Both the position numbers and the translations under genes were made by a program. Below the pieces are notes generated by a model, which saw only the letters and a program-made list of their open reading frames with translations, was not told the DNA's origin and ran no database searches. Source: Petrachloros mirabilis ULC683 (GTDB lineage Bacteria > Cyanobacteriota > Cyanobacteriia > Thermosynechococcales > Thermosynechococcaceae). From it: a stretch of 64,000 bases of DNA. This document shows, piece after piece, positions 1 to 8,903 of this stretch (positions are counted from its first letter, which is position 1; the number at the start of each line of letters is the position of its first letter). The DNA lies in contig NZ_WVIC01000005.1 of the NCBI RefSeq assembly GCF_009939295.1, positions 1 to 64,000 of the forward strand, written 5' to 3'.

Positions 1-18
1 GGGGGGCTAATGCAGGGT
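1..18. repeat. Left-edge copy of a dispersed G-rich repeat
   Basis: The first 18 bases are identical to 27842-27859, so the window probably opens inside a dispersed repeat. Positions 60-81 are identical over 22 bp to 40869-40890, inside the MITE described below. The rest of 19-140 holds no gene that I can see; it is the 3' flank of the FHA/kinase gene. Confidence 0.6.
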
Positions 19-140
19 GGAATGGGTTTATCCAGAGATGTGTGTACACCGTAGCCCAGATTGGGAGAGGGGTTGGGGTGAAGGCATTCCGAGTACTCCC
101 CAATCAAATAGAGGTCGCACTCAGTTAAAGTGCCAATGGC

Positions 141-1508
141 CTAAAGTAACTGCTGCAAATCTCTGACGACCGCCTGAACCGACCTATACCGATCTTCTGG
201 GCGGGGATGGGTCAGTTGCTCAATGATGCCCTGCATCGCCGGACTCAACCGAGCCATATCCTGAATCTGAAGCCGAAAGACTTGATCCACCAAGCGATAA
301 AAAGCATCGGGTTCTTGCCCCGTGAGCAGGTATACCAAGATGCCGCCCAAAGAATACAGGTTAGAGGCCGGGGTGGCCTTGCCAGTCTGCTGCTCTGGGG
401 CGGCATAGCCCACTGCCCCCACCAGCGTACCCGCTTCTGGCGTCACCTGTTTAACCTCCCCAAAATCTACCAGAACCACTGGGTTATACCCGTGAGGAAT
501 GGTTGGACGGATCAAATTACTGGGTTTGAGGCTGGGATGCACAATGGGAGGATCCTGCTGCTGTAGATATTGCAGTAGATCGCAAAGATCTAGAATCCAG
601 CTCACTGCCTGTACCTCAGATAATGGCCCCCGCAAGGCCACCCACTGTTTGAGGGTTTGACCATAAATTAAATCACTGACCACAAAGGATTGCCCGCCCG
701 CCTCAAAGGCTTCATAGATTTTGGGCATACCGGGGTGACTCAACTGACAGAGCGCCTCAGCTTGATGCTGAAAATTCCCGATCGCCTCCGCTTGACCAGC
801 CCAGTCGGGTTTGAGGGTTTTGAGCACAACAGTATGCCCCTCTCGCCAGCCAACGAAGGTGTTTTCGCTGGTTCCCAGGCGCTTGAGGAGGGTATAGGCG
901 GCGATGGTGCGCCACACTTTCAACGGATGGCCACACTCCACACAAAACAGGTCGCCGTCTTTGGCTCGTTCGTGGGCACAGGGCTGCGGCAACTGCACCG
1001 CCGAGGGGAATGGATGAATTCCCTGCACTGAGAAGCCCTGGGATTCATCTGGTGGGGAAGCGGATGTGCCGGATGGGTCTACTGCCGCAACGGGCTCTTC
1101 GGATGGAGCGGGGGCGTCTTCAGAGTCAACGAATGCCTCAGGGCTGGCCAATGGCTCGGCCACTTGTGGATCTGTCAGGGTTGCAGGGTTTGAGGCTGGG
1201 GAGGTTCCCGTCTGAATCTGAATCTGAATGTTGGGGCCAGATCGAGCCAGGCGCATCACGTTGCCACTGCTGAGGGGAGCCTGATGCACGCGCTTGCCAT
1301 CTAGGTAGGTGCCATTGGTGCCGATGTTAACCACATCCCACTGCTGCCCAACCTTGCGAAGTTCTACATGGTAGCGGGACACCACCGCGCTATAGAGCAC
1401 CACATGATTATCGACTGCTCGACCAATGCGAATCACCGGGTCTTGATCAAAGCTCCAGCTTTGAACCGGTGTCGATTGGACAGGATGCAGGAGGGTTAGA
1501 GTAATCAC
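141..1508 (-). CDS. FHA domain protein with C-terminal protein-kinase-like domain (probable pseudokinase)
   Basis: 455 aa. Residues 1-100 form an FHA phosphothreonine-binding domain with IGR near 28-30, SRYH near 44-47, and NGT. A low-complexity Pro/Ala/Glu linker follows, then a short Cys/His cluster near 177-196 (CxH and CxxC, zinc-ribbon-like). Residues from about 203 to the end match a Ser/Thr kinase fold. The VAIK-type lysine (VVLK), DFG (VDFGE) and APE (AAPE) are present. The catalytic HRD loop reads HPSLKPSN, so the catalytic Asp is Ser and the Arg is Pro. It lies 3 bp downstream of another FHA gene, presumably in one operon. A phosphopeptide-binding scaffold is likely; catalysis is doubtful. 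Confidence 0.85.
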   Translation of the reverse strand: MITLTLLHPVQSTPVQSWSFDQDPVIRIGRAVDNHVVLYSAVVSRYHVELRKVGQQWDVVNIGTNGTYLDGKRVHQAPLSSGNVMRLARSGPNIQIQIQTGTSPASNPATLTDPQVAEPLASPEAFVDSEDAPAPSEEPVAAVDPSGTSASPPDESQGFSVQGIHPFPSAVQLPQPCAHERAKDGDLFCVECGHPLKVWRTIAAYTLLKRLGTSENTFVGWREGHTVVLKTLKPDWAGQAEAIGNFQHQAEALCQLSHPGMPKIYEAFEAGGQSFVVSDLIYGQTLKQWVALRGPLSEVQAVSWILDLCDLLQYLQQQDPPIVHPSLKPSNLIRPTIPHGYNPVVLVDFGEVKQVTPEAGTLVGAVGYAAPEQQTGKATPASNLYSLGGILVYLLTGQEPDAFYRLVDQVFRLQIQDMARLSPAMQGIIEQLTHPRPEDRYRSVQAVVRDLQQLL

Positions 1509-1511
1509 GGG

Positions 1512-2204
1512 TTATTTAAGCTGAAATAAGAATGTGACCAAATCCCCCTTGCCCAGGGAAATGCGATCGCCAGGGCGCAGCCGATGGCGATGACCAGGCA
1601 TCAAAAATGTGCCATTAATATAGGTACCATTGGCGCTACTGGCATCTTCGAGAAAAAACTGTCCTTCATCCACATAGATATCTGCATGAATCCGGGAAAC
1701 AACTTCAGCACTGGGCAAGGGTGCAATGTCAATATCGGGAGGAATGCGTTCATTGGGCTTACCCAGATGAATGACTTGCAAGTTGGCCGGCAGCTCATAG
1801 GGAGTGTTGGTTTGCACATGCAGTAAATGATAGGCCGGCTGAAGATGGGTGGAGGGATTCTCGGATAGGTCTTCAGGATAGTCTGATGCGGATGGGGCAG
1901 GAATGTTGTAGCTTGCCCCATCCCCCGGGGCTTGTTGCAGCTCTGGACTCACAACTTGGGGGGCGGGGGGCATGGGTTCTAGCATCTCTAACCCTGGGGG
2001 GGAAGAGGCTTTGGCAGCGAATGCGACTTGAGTTTCGGTGGCGGGGGGTAACTTAAAGCCACATTGACCACAAAAGCGGGCATGGGCTTGGAGGGGTGCC
2101 CCACAATTGGGGCAACTATGGGTGTCAGGCAAGACGGTATAACATGCCTCGCAGTTCGCTGCACCATCTGGATTTTGATAAAGACAGTTGGGGCAAACGA
2201 TCAT
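1512..2204 (-). CDS. Zinc-ribbon and FHA domain protein
   Basis: 230 aa. The N-terminus has several CxxC pairs (CPNC, CEAC, CPNC, CGQC) forming double zinc-ribbon modules within residues 1-55. A disordered Pro-rich linker follows, then a C-terminal FHA domain from about 130 with SRIH and NGTY. The usual GR of the FHA domain is GK here. It starts at an ATG at 2204 and ends 3 bp before the FHA/kinase-like gene, so the two are probably co-transcribed and may work together in phosphothreonine-dependent signalling. The partner is unknown. Confidence 0.85.
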   Translation of the reverse strand: MIVCPNCLYQNPDGAANCEACYTVLPDTHSCPNCGAPLQAHARFCGQCGFKLPPATETQVAFAAKASSPPGLEMLEPMPPAPQVVSPELQQAPGDGASYNIPAPSASDYPEDLSENPSTHLQPAYHLLHVQTNTPYELPANLQVIHLGKPNERIPPDIDIAPLPSAEVVSRIHADIYVDEGQFFLEDASSANGTYINGTFLMPGHRHRLRPGDRISLGKGDLVTFLFQLK

Positions 2205-2393
2205 AGTAAAAGCTTTACTCCCAGCAACCCGAGGCAGAAGATGATTTTAAGTTTGGTGATGACGCCAAGTCCATTGCTCATGAGTTCAGTGATGAGGTGA
2301 CAATGACGGGATTTGGAGTCGTTCTCAGTATAGAGTTGATTAATCCTAAATGGTACAAGATGCCTGAAAGAACCCAACTATGGAGGCATCGGT

Positions 2394-3128
2394 TCACAAT
2401 TTTTCGGGCATTGGTAGCTTCTGTCCCGCTGCTGCATCCAGCAGCCATGTCAGCGATCCTTGGGGATGAATGAATCGGGCTGGATAAGCTCTGGGATTTC
2501 CTGTTTCTGCAAAAATTTGATCCAGTGCTGATTGTTTATTTTCACCAGTGACGAGAAGCAATACGGCATGAGCCTGGTTAATCAGCGGAATGGTGAAGGT
2601 GAGTCGGGGCTGTCCTGATTTTTCACCCACGGTAATTAGGCGATCGCAGACCTCTAGGGCGGCGGTTTCTGGAAACAATGAGGCGGTATGGCCGTCATCC
2701 CCTAGGCCAAGCAAAATTAGATCAAAGGCGGGAAATTCACCGGGCGGACAGCCGAAAAAATCTCGCAGATGTTGCTCATAGGCGAGGGCGGCTTGGGCTG
2801 GATCTGTGGCATGGGTAGGCATCGGATGCAGATTTTCGGCGGGGATGGGGACGTGGCTGAGCCAGGCTTGGGTGGCCATGCCCATGTTGCTTTGGGGGTC
2901 GGTGTGAGGAACATAGCGTTCGTCGCCCCAGAATACCTGGATTTTTGACCAGGGTAGGTCTTGGTGGGCTAGCTGTTCGTAGAGGGCTTTGGGGGTGCTA
3001 CCCCCTGCAAGCACGAACCGGAACTGGTCGTGATCTGCGATCGCAGCCTCTATATGATTCAACACCAGGATTAGCGCCCGCTCAGTCACCGCAGCACCAC
3101 TCGGAAGCACTTCTACCGTTCGATTCAT
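2394..3128 (-). CDS. pgl: 6-phosphogluconolactonase
   Basis: 244 aa, normal length for the Pgl/DevB family. It hydrolyses 6-phosphogluconolactone to 6-phosphogluconate in the oxidative pentose phosphate pathway in the cytoplasm. Family motifs are FVLAGGSTP (about 38-46), FWGDERYVP (about 66-74), and LGLGDDGHTASLFP (about 140-153). The gene is 11 bp downstream of the DUF3370 gene on the same strand, so it may be read from the same transcript. KDPG aldolase of the related Entner-Doudoroff route is encoded at 25 kb, but the two genes are not linked. Confidence 0.95.
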   Translation of the reverse strand: MNRTVEVLPSGAAVTERALILVLNHIEAAIADHDQFRFVLAGGSTPKALYEQLAHQDLPWSKIQVFWGDERYVPHTDPQSNMGMATQAWLSHVPIPAENLHPMPTHATDPAQAALAYEQHLRDFFGCPPGEFPAFDLILLGLGDDGHTASLFPETAALEVCDRLITVGEKSGQPRLTFTIPLINQAHAVLLLVTGENKQSALDQIFAETGNPRAYPARFIHPQGSLTWLLDAAAGQKLPMPEKL

Positions 3129-3139
3129 GGCGTTTCCTT

Positions 3140-4654
3140 TTAAGAGCGTCGGGTTTGAACTGTCAAGACCTGGGGGGGAGTGGCATCCGGCGGATAGAGA
3201 TAATCCACCATCACCAAGCGGCGTTCACCAGGCTGGAGTGTCACTGTGATCAAGGGATCTCCCTGCTGGCCACGATGCTGCACGATATGAAAATAGCGCT
3301 GCTGTACCTGAGCTTGATCATCCCGATAGCGAACCCGCACCGTGCCTCGGAAAAACACATTTTCGTTGGGAGCCCGCAAAAACCGGAGGCCGCGATCGGC
3401 AATATCCTGCTTAATGGGCGTCTGAATCGAGAGGGTCACGGTTTGGGGCGATGGGCTAGGGTTATGCAGAGGCATGGCCAGGTTGTAATGTACCCCATAG
3501 TTGCCGTGAGCCAGGTAGGCGGTATCTGGGTAACGGGCAATCATGGGCGCACTTTGAATTTGCCCCGTGCCAAAGGTACCCCGCTGCAGGGTGCTCAATC
3601 CATAGGAAAACGCCTCACCAGCCCGAGGAATGGTCAAGCGATCTGTACCGGGGCCATCGGTCACCTGGGCAGTCCACTGAGATCCACGACTGACTCCCGC
3701 CACCCGTCCATAGAAAAATCGACTGCCTGAGGTGGCTCGCAAGGGCGATGGGGCAATATCTCGGGGAGAGAGCAGGGAGCCATTGACCAGGAGACGTTCC
3801 CAATCTTGCTTGGTGGGAATTCCTTCAGTGCCATCGGCTTGTCGAGGGGCAATCATGGACATGCTGGCAATGTAGACTGGGCCATTGCTGTGGAGCCGTG
3901 CCAGAGTAGAGCGGGCATTGGAGGAAGTGGCGGTATTGCGTGGCAAGTTGTTTTGAGATTGAGCCAGGGCTTGGGGGCCTCGAACTGGACCTTGGGCGGC
4001 GGCTGTGCGGGGGACGGGGATGGGTAAATTGATCAACATTTCTGAGTGCCCCGGGCGCAGGGTCATTCGAGCAGGCCAGTGGGTTTGGCGCTGTCCCCGT
4101 AACACTTGATCCACCACTCGACTCCCTGGGCCAGAAAACACCCGACCCAGATCATTGGCGACAAGGGTGGGCAAGCTCACAAAGGGGGCATCTGGGGTAC
4201 CTAAAAAACTAGCTGCTTGCAAAATATCAATGGTGACACTCTGACTGCGGCTGGGATTGTAGAGCAGAATGCCGTTGTAAATGGTGGGGGTATCATCTGG
4301 CCGATCGGCACGGGCCACATGATGGGCAAACACATCAAATCGACCCCGAAAGGGGTAGTTGAGGTGAGCTTGGGGATGACGCTTGCCTTGGGGCGGAAAC
4401 GTCGAGAGCAAAATCCCAGACTGGCGTACCACTTCGGGACTGTTGCTGTTAAACACTGGGACTGTATCGAGTTCTCCCGGTAGTGCCCGCACCTCTTGGG
4501 GCTGAATAAACTCTTGCAACACGCGCGGTGCGCCAGGCTGGTGATGCTCTGGAGTAAAGGAGGTGCGTTCAGATTCGGGGGTATTAGCGATGGGTTGGGG
4601 CGATGGCAGTATGGGTTTCTGAGCCAATACAACACTTGCAAATAAAGACAGCAT
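3140..4654 (-). CDS. DUF3370 family exported protein
   Basis: 504 aa, matching the cyanobacterial DUF3370 family. The strongest stretch is the N-terminal PQEVRALPGELDTVPVFNSN region (about 51-70). A short hydrophobic N-terminus (MLSLFASVVLAQ) suggests export; it is unusually brief, so the true start might lie slightly upstream. Blocks with alternating hydrophobic residues and many Asn, Thr and Gly suggest beta-sandwich domains outside the cytoplasm. No catalytic motif is recognised and the function is unknown. It precedes pgl by 11 bp. Confidence 0.85.
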   Translation of the reverse strand: MLSLFASVVLAQKPILPSPQPIANTPESERTSFTPEHHQPGAPRVLQEFIQPQEVRALPGELDTVPVFNSNSPEVVRQSGILLSTFPPQGKRHPQAHLNYPFRGRFDVFAHHVARADRPDDTPTIYNGILLYNPSRSQSVTIDILQAASFLGTPDAPFVSLPTLVANDLGRVFSGPGSRVVDQVLRGQRQTHWPARMTLRPGHSEMLINLPIPVPRTAAAQGPVRGPQALAQSQNNLPRNTATSSNARSTLARLHSNGPVYIASMSMIAPRQADGTEGIPTKQDWERLLVNGSLLSPRDIAPSPLRATSGSRFFYGRVAGVSRGSQWTAQVTDGPGTDRLTIPRAGEAFSYGLSTLQRGTFGTGQIQSAPMIARYPDTAYLAHGNYGVHYNLAMPLHNPSPSPQTVTLSIQTPIKQDIADRGLRFLRAPNENVFFRGTVRVRYRDDQAQVQQRYFHIVQHRGQQGDPLITVTLQPGERRLVMVDYLYPPDATPPQVLTVQTRRS

Positions 4655-4688
4655 TCTGCTTTACATCTCAAAAACTCCAGACTGACGA

Positions 4689-4714
4689 TGCTGAAGCCCT
4701 TATGCGCTTCAGCA
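4689..4714. terminator. Hairpin between the ABC exporter and DUF3370 genes
   Basis: A perfect 9-bp stem (TGCTGAAGC / GCTTCAGCA) with an 8-nt loop lies 3' of the ABC permease stop and 5' of the DUF3370 start. No strong T-run follows in the minus direction, so it is a weak terminator candidate or a 5' leader hairpin. Confidence 0.4.
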
Positions 4715-4827
4715 CCAATCGTAAACCCAAGTATACCCTATGATTTTGTTACATTCCTGGGGGTTACATTTTGGGTAAACTCGTAGATTCTTGCGTTTTT
4801 TAGCTATTTTTGGGCATTTTGGCCATA

Positions 4828-5616
4828 CTAAGCCCCCATGCCCGAATAATGTTTTAGCCCTCGTCTCCATAGCCAACGATTGACCCCAAAGCTGAGGAGA
4901 CACCAGAACAAAATGACGCCCAACCCTTGATAGAGATTGACGTTTAAGCCGCTCAAGAGTCCGGCGGGAAAGTACACCAGGTAGGGAAAGGGAGTCCACA
5001 AGATCACGGTGCGCACGGCATCAGGAAATAACTCTAGGGGAGCAATCATGCCCGAGAGAAACAGATAAAACAAAAACCAGACCTGCTCGATGGCTGTGGC
5101 TCGCTCTGTCCAAAAGGCAAACATAGAGAAGGTGTACTGAATTAAAAACCGCAAAATGAAGGCAGCCAAAATTGCGATCGCAGCCAACCCCACCTGCCCC
5201 AGGGAGGGAACCCAAACCGCTTGGGGATAGAGAACAAAAAACAAGACCAGTAGCACCACCGTAAAGGGCAGCCGCGCCAGTCGTTCAGAGATATGACCCG
5301 CGACATGGTGCCACACCGGATCAATGGGTTGTAAAAGACGAGGGGAAAGCTTGCCCTCAACCACCTCTTTTTCAAATTCCCAGACCACCCAGACAATTGT
5401 GAGTTGACGCACAAAAAAGACACTAATAAAGTAGCGGGCAAACTGAATGGGGTCGAGGTCAAATTGACCCCCTTGAGAGGCTTCTACCCAAATGCCCATC
5501 ATGATCAGGGGCAAGGAGTTGGCCAGCACCCACAAGACAAGCTCGGCTCGATATTCCACCATGTAGGCATAGTAAACCGACAAAAAGACACGGATTTGCC
5601 GCCAGATCAAGGCCAT
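4828..5616 (-). CDS. ABC-2 family transporter permease
   Basis: 262 aa with about six hydrophobic segments (roughly 25-45, 62-80, 115-135, 145-170, 180-200, 215-240). It resembles the cyanobacterial ABC-2 permeases paired with NatA-like ATPases. The substrate is not deducible. Its start directly abuts the stop of the ATPase gene, a tight operon. Such exporters often have two permease genes; only one is present here, so it either works as a homodimer or has a partner elsewhere. Confidence 0.88.
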   Translation of the reverse strand: MALIWRQIRVFLSVYYAYMVEYRAELVLWVLANSLPLIMMGIWVEASQGGQFDLDPIQFARYFISVFFVRQLTIVWVVWEFEKEVVEGKLSPRLLQPIDPVWHHVAGHISERLARLPFTVVLLVLFFVLYPQAVWVPSLGQVGLAAIAILAAFILRFLIQYTFSMFAFWTERATAIEQVWFLFYLFLSGMIAPLELFPDAVRTVILWTPFPYLVYFPAGLLSGLNVNLYQGLGVILFWCLLSFGVNRWLWRRGLKHYSGMGA

Positions 5617-6597
5617 CTAAATTTTTCCTGCCTGAAACACGCGACCAATAATTTCTTCTACGGGTGGGTCGGTAATGGTCATATCTAAAACCGCCAGATC
5701 AGCCAAAATTTGGGTAATGCTTTGGGTCAGCTCTGAGCGCTGCACAATCAAACGCACGTCCCGACCGGTGATGTCTTCAATTTCGCCATAAATAGCGAGA
5801 CGCTCTGGGGGTTCTGGCTGCGCTAGCTCCAGGCGCACTTGGCGATAGGGGGCAAATCGATCGAGAAGGCCATGCAGATTTCCGTCGTAGATGAGCTGTC
5901 CTTGGTGAATGAGTAGGACGCGATCGCACAGCGCCGTAATGTCGGCCATGTAGTGACTCGTCAGCAAAATTGTGGCATCAAAGCGACGATTGTACTCCCG
6001 CAGAAACTCCCGCACACTCACCTGGGCATTGACATCCAGGCCCAGGGTGGGTTCATCTAAAAACAACACCTGAGGCTGGTGCAGCAGGGCCGCCAGCAAC
6101 TCCGCCTTCATCCGCTCCCCCAAAGACAGCTTCCGCACCGGTTGCTGCAGCTTGCCGTGCAACGAGAGCATCTCGGTTAGCTCATCCACCCGCCGTCGAA
6201 ACTCCCGGTCGGGGATGCCATAGACCGCTGCATTGATTCGCAGGGAGTCCAGAGCCGGCAGATCCCAGAGAAGCTGCTGTTTCTGCCCCATCACCAGGGT
6301 AATTTTTTCCAGGAAAGCAGGGTGCCTCTGAAAGGGCTCCTGCCCTGCGACACGCACCTGACCACCAGAGGGATGAATTAAGCCCGTGAGCATTTTGAGG
6401 GTGGTGGTTTTGCCTGCCCCGTTGGGGCCGAGGAACCCCACCACCTCCCCCGGTTGAATTTGAAAGGAAATGTCCTTGACCGCTTCGATTTGGCGAAACT
6501 GTCGTCGCCAAAAGTGAGAGAGCGTTCCCCGTAGTCCGGGCTGCTTCAGGGCAACGGGATACACCTTGCCCAGATGTTCAACAGTGATCATTGACAT
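5617..6597 (-). CDS. ABC transporter ATP-binding protein
   Basis: 326 aa nucleotide-binding subunit of the exporter with the downstream permease. Visible are Walker A GPNGAGKTTTLKM (about 60-72), a Q-loop in VMGQKQQLLWDLP, an ABC signature variant LSLGERMKAEL, Walker B VLFLDEPTLGLD, and the switch histidine in TILLTSH. A C-terminal extension of about 90 residues after the NBD is typical of the NatA-like/COG4586 type. The substrate is unknown. Confidence 0.92.
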   Translation of the reverse strand: MSMITVEHLGKVYPVALKQPGLRGTLSHFWRRQFRQIEAVKDISFQIQPGEVVGFLGPNGAGKTTTLKMLTGLIHPSGGQVRVAGQEPFQRHPAFLEKITLVMGQKQQLLWDLPALDSLRINAAVYGIPDREFRRRVDELTEMLSLHGKLQQPVRKLSLGERMKAELLAALLHQPQVLFLDEPTLGLDVNAQVSVREFLREYNRRFDATILLTSHYMADITALCDRVLLIHQGQLIYDGNLHGLLDRFAPYRQVRLELAQPEPPERLAIYGEIEDITGRDVRLIVQRSELTQSITQILADLAVLDMTITDPPVEEIIGRVFQAGKI

Positions 6598-6615
6598 GGC
6601 AATTATCGGCTTTGG

Positions 6616-7491
6616 TTAAACCTGAGTTTGCAGCCAGCGATGTAGATCCTGTAGCGAAGAAAAATCCAGCAGTGCTTCTCCTAGCGCTTCAACCTGAGGT
6701 AAAGCCAAAGAGCGAATCTGCGCCTGAGTATCAGGGGAAAGCTCCCCCACACGCCGGGAAAGCAGTCTGAGGACTAGAGATAGTTCCCCCTTCGCAACGC
6801 CCTTCTGTTCAATTTCCTGATACCAAGGCGACTCCTGAAGGACAGCCATATCCCACCTCATAACTTGACGAACGAGATCCGACTCTAAAACAAAGCTAGC
6901 AAAAAACGCCAAAAGTGGCTCCAGTTCCGAGATCGCCTGATCCTGTCGCAATTGCAAAAGCGCCTGCTGAATTACCGGCACCTGGTCGCCACCTTGTAGC
7001 ACCGGCACAAAGGGCAGCAGCGTCGATAGCGACTGCTCAAAGACCAGATTAGCTGGCACCTGCCAAAGATTGATCACCCGAAAATCCTGACGAGCATGAA
7101 GCCCTAGAAATTCAGACTCAAAGCGACTTGGAATCAGCACCGACTCTGGGGGTGGCAAGATATTGATCAGCACCGGATAGACCGGCAAATCAAACTTTTC
7201 CTGAGCCAGCGCCGCATAAGCCCGTAGACGAAGCGGCATCCTGGCAGAAAAGCGTAACTGCAACTCATTGGGAATGAGGAAGTGTCCCAGGGTAGGGCTA
7301 TACGCCCGAATCAGGACATCATTTTGGCGACTGACCCATTGAAACTCAGCATCAAGGAAATCTAGTGAAACGACATCCGGGGACTGAGTGACCCATTTGA
7401 CCCAGGCATCCGGAGCCAAAGAAATGAGACGCTTACCACCAATATCAGCAGACTTGGGCACAGAGGCACTTGAGAGAAAGATCAGCCTCAT
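6616..7491 (-). CDS. Rpn-like PD-(D/E)XK nuclease with DUF4351
   Basis: About 291 aa from the ATG at 7491; an in-frame TTG at 7521 would add 10 residues. The central block (LDAEFQWVS ... NELQLRFSARMPLRLRAYA) matches cyanobacterial Rpn/transposase-like nucleases, with Asp and the ExQ of ELQ as likely metal-binding residues. The C-terminus (SLVLRLLSRRVGEL onward) is DUF4351. Rpn proteins are DNA nucleases implicated in recombination and horizontal transfer. It lies back-to-back with the AT-rich island, but its base composition is host-like. Confidence 0.85.
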   Translation of the reverse strand: MRLIFLSSASVPKSADIGGKRLISLAPDAWVKWVTQSPDVVSLDFLDAEFQWVSRQNDVLIRAYSPTLGHFLIPNELQLRFSARMPLRLRAYAALAQEKFDLPVYPVLINILPPPESVLIPSRFESEFLGLHARQDFRVINLWQVPANLVFEQSLSTLLPFVPVLQGGDQVPVIQQALLQLRQDQAISELEPLLAFFASFVLESDLVRQVMRWDMAVLQESPWYQEIEQKGVAKGELSLVLRLLSRRVGELSPDTQAQIRSLALPQVEALGEALLDFSSLQDLHRWLQTQV

Positions 7492-7566
7492 TGTAGAAGA
7501 GAGCGAAACTTCCTCATCCAAGAGTTAGCCAGAGCACCAGCAGTCGAATCCCCAAGTTCATCTTTT

Positions 7567-7578
7567 ACGTGAGTTCGA
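7567..7578 (+). repeat. Solitary MITE-type terminal repeat
   Basis: The 12 bases ACGTGAGTTCGA equal the left terminal repeat of the MITE at 40764-40919. No opposite terminal repeat was found nearby, so this looks like a remnant. It sits in the gap just upstream of the AT-rich island. Confidence 0.5.
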
Positions 7579-7697
7579 CAGGGGGAAGTGTTAGAGGCTA
7601 TGAGAGAGGCGGCCAAGACGACTGAGAGAGTCCCGTTACCAGGCTTGTAGCATCTGCTTGCTCTGAACCCATTGCAATTTTCTGTGTAGGGGTGTTT

Positions 7698-7714
7698 ACT
7701 AGTCCAGTAAATAT
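7698..7714. promoter_or_regulatory. Possible operator upstream of the island
   Basis: A small inverted repeat, TTTACT-5 nt-AGTAAA, lies about 110 bp upstream of the vWA start in the 7522-7822 intergenic region. It could be an operator or part of a promoter. Nothing else recognisable is in that gap except the solitary MITE end. Confidence 0.25.
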
Positions 7715-7822
7715 GGGAAAACTGGGTAAATTGGTAAGTGTAGTCTCTGTAAATAGTCTCTCTTGGAAGTAAATTGCCAAACAATAGCTCCCAGTAGCCA
7801 GGCACTCTCTTCGCTTCAGCAG

Positions 7823-8884
7823 ATGGGACTAAGGCTAGTATCTGCTTTTCAGGGGAGAGATATTGTTTTTGCGATTGATCTAACCCAAAGTGTAGGCTTA
7901 AGCGATGAAGGCCGTTTGCGATTACGCCAAATTATTCAGGATAGTCTCCAAAAAGGAGACTCAGTTTATATTGTTCCTTTTGCCTCTACGATTAATCCAC
8001 TAAGTCCAACGATTGATCCAATTTCAGCAGAAACTGCTCTGTTGTATAAAGGTAGTGATCAAGATATTGATCAAATTTTACAAGCAGTTCCGCTTCAGTC
8101 AGATTCTGCTCTACAGAATACAGATATTCAGAAAGCCGAGTCTGTAGTCTATAAAAAATTAGCTGAACTCAATCAATGTCGCTTAGCAGAGAACCAGGGT
8201 ATTAGGTTTCAGGCAGTTGTATGGTTGACAGATGCTCCACTACTAACGGAACCGGGAATTTCTTCGGATGTTTGGGTGGAAACCCCAGCCGACAGTTCAT
8301 TCCGCCAGCAAGATTCTCAACCAAGCCTGGAACGCCAAAGTTGGATTGACGCCCTGCCGATTGACATCAGATCGCAAGCCATTGACAACTACAAGCTCAG
8401 TGTTGTAGACATTCAGCCGACAGTACAGGAATTTTGTACTCCGGCACCCGGTGGGCGTGAAACCTGCTTGGTCAATGCCTACCTCGTTCAACAACTTTGG
8501 TTGCCAGGTCTAGTCAGTAGTGTTTGCCTAGTGGGAATACTGGGTTTAGGAATATGGGGGATTCGATATTGGCGAAGCTTGAACCAAACCTGGAAGCTTC
8601 AGATTAAAGGCGGGGATGATGATGAAGCACTAATTAAACATTTGAAGAATGGTCAGAAGATAAGCATTGGAGGCGACATCGAATGTCCTGGGCCAGATGT
8701 AAGAGGCTATCTAAGACGAGAAGGAAATCAACTTTTTTTAGATGTTGTAAGCAGTAGTGAATATCCCATCTACTATAAAAACACTCGGGTCACTCAACGA
8801 ACAGCATTAAAAGGTCATTATGTTCACTTAAATTGCCCTAATAATTCTCGTGACTTTGAGTTAACGATTCGTATTAATACTTAG
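7823..8884 (+). CDS. von Willebrand factor A domain membrane protein
   Basis: 353 aa from the ATG at 7823; the reading frame is open back to a TTG at 7763. The vWA domain begins almost at the N-terminus (GRDIVFAIDLTQS), with a MIDAS variant DxTxS in place of DxSxS and a later Asp in WLTDAP. One membrane helix (LWLPGLVSSVCLVGILGLGI, about 225-245) is followed by Arg/Lys residues and a C-terminal beta-rich domain (NGQKISIGG, GYLRREGNQLFL) that could be FHA-like. Two Cys just before the helix and the positive residues after it suggest an exported vWA domain. No signal peptide is present and the frame is closed upstream, so the 5' end may be truncated. It heads an AT-rich operon with the tubulin-like gene 19 bp downstream. 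Confidence 0.8.
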   Translation: MGLRLVSAFQGRDIVFAIDLTQSVGLSDEGRLRLRQIIQDSLQKGDSVYIVPFASTINPLSPTIDPISAETALLYKGSDQDIDQILQAVPLQSDSALQNTDIQKAESVVYKKLAELNQCRLAENQGIRFQAVVWLTDAPLLTEPGISSDVWVETPADSSFRQQDSQPSLERQSWIDALPIDIRSQAIDNYKLSVVDIQPTVQEFCTPAPGGRETCLVNAYLVQQLWLPGLVSSVCLVGILGLGIWGIRYWRSLNQTWKLQIKGGDDDEALIKHLKNGQKISIGGDIECPGPDVRGYLRREGNQLFLDVVSSSEYPIYYKNTRVTQRTALKGHYVHLNCPNNSRDFELTIRINT

Positions 8885-8903
8885 CTTTAGGAGAAAAATA
8901 ACT

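Noticed and set aside
7488-7805. 105-codon minus-strand frame across the island's left boundary
   Set aside because: Cys/Ser-rich, without motif, and overlaps the start of the Rpn-like gene and the vWA frame.
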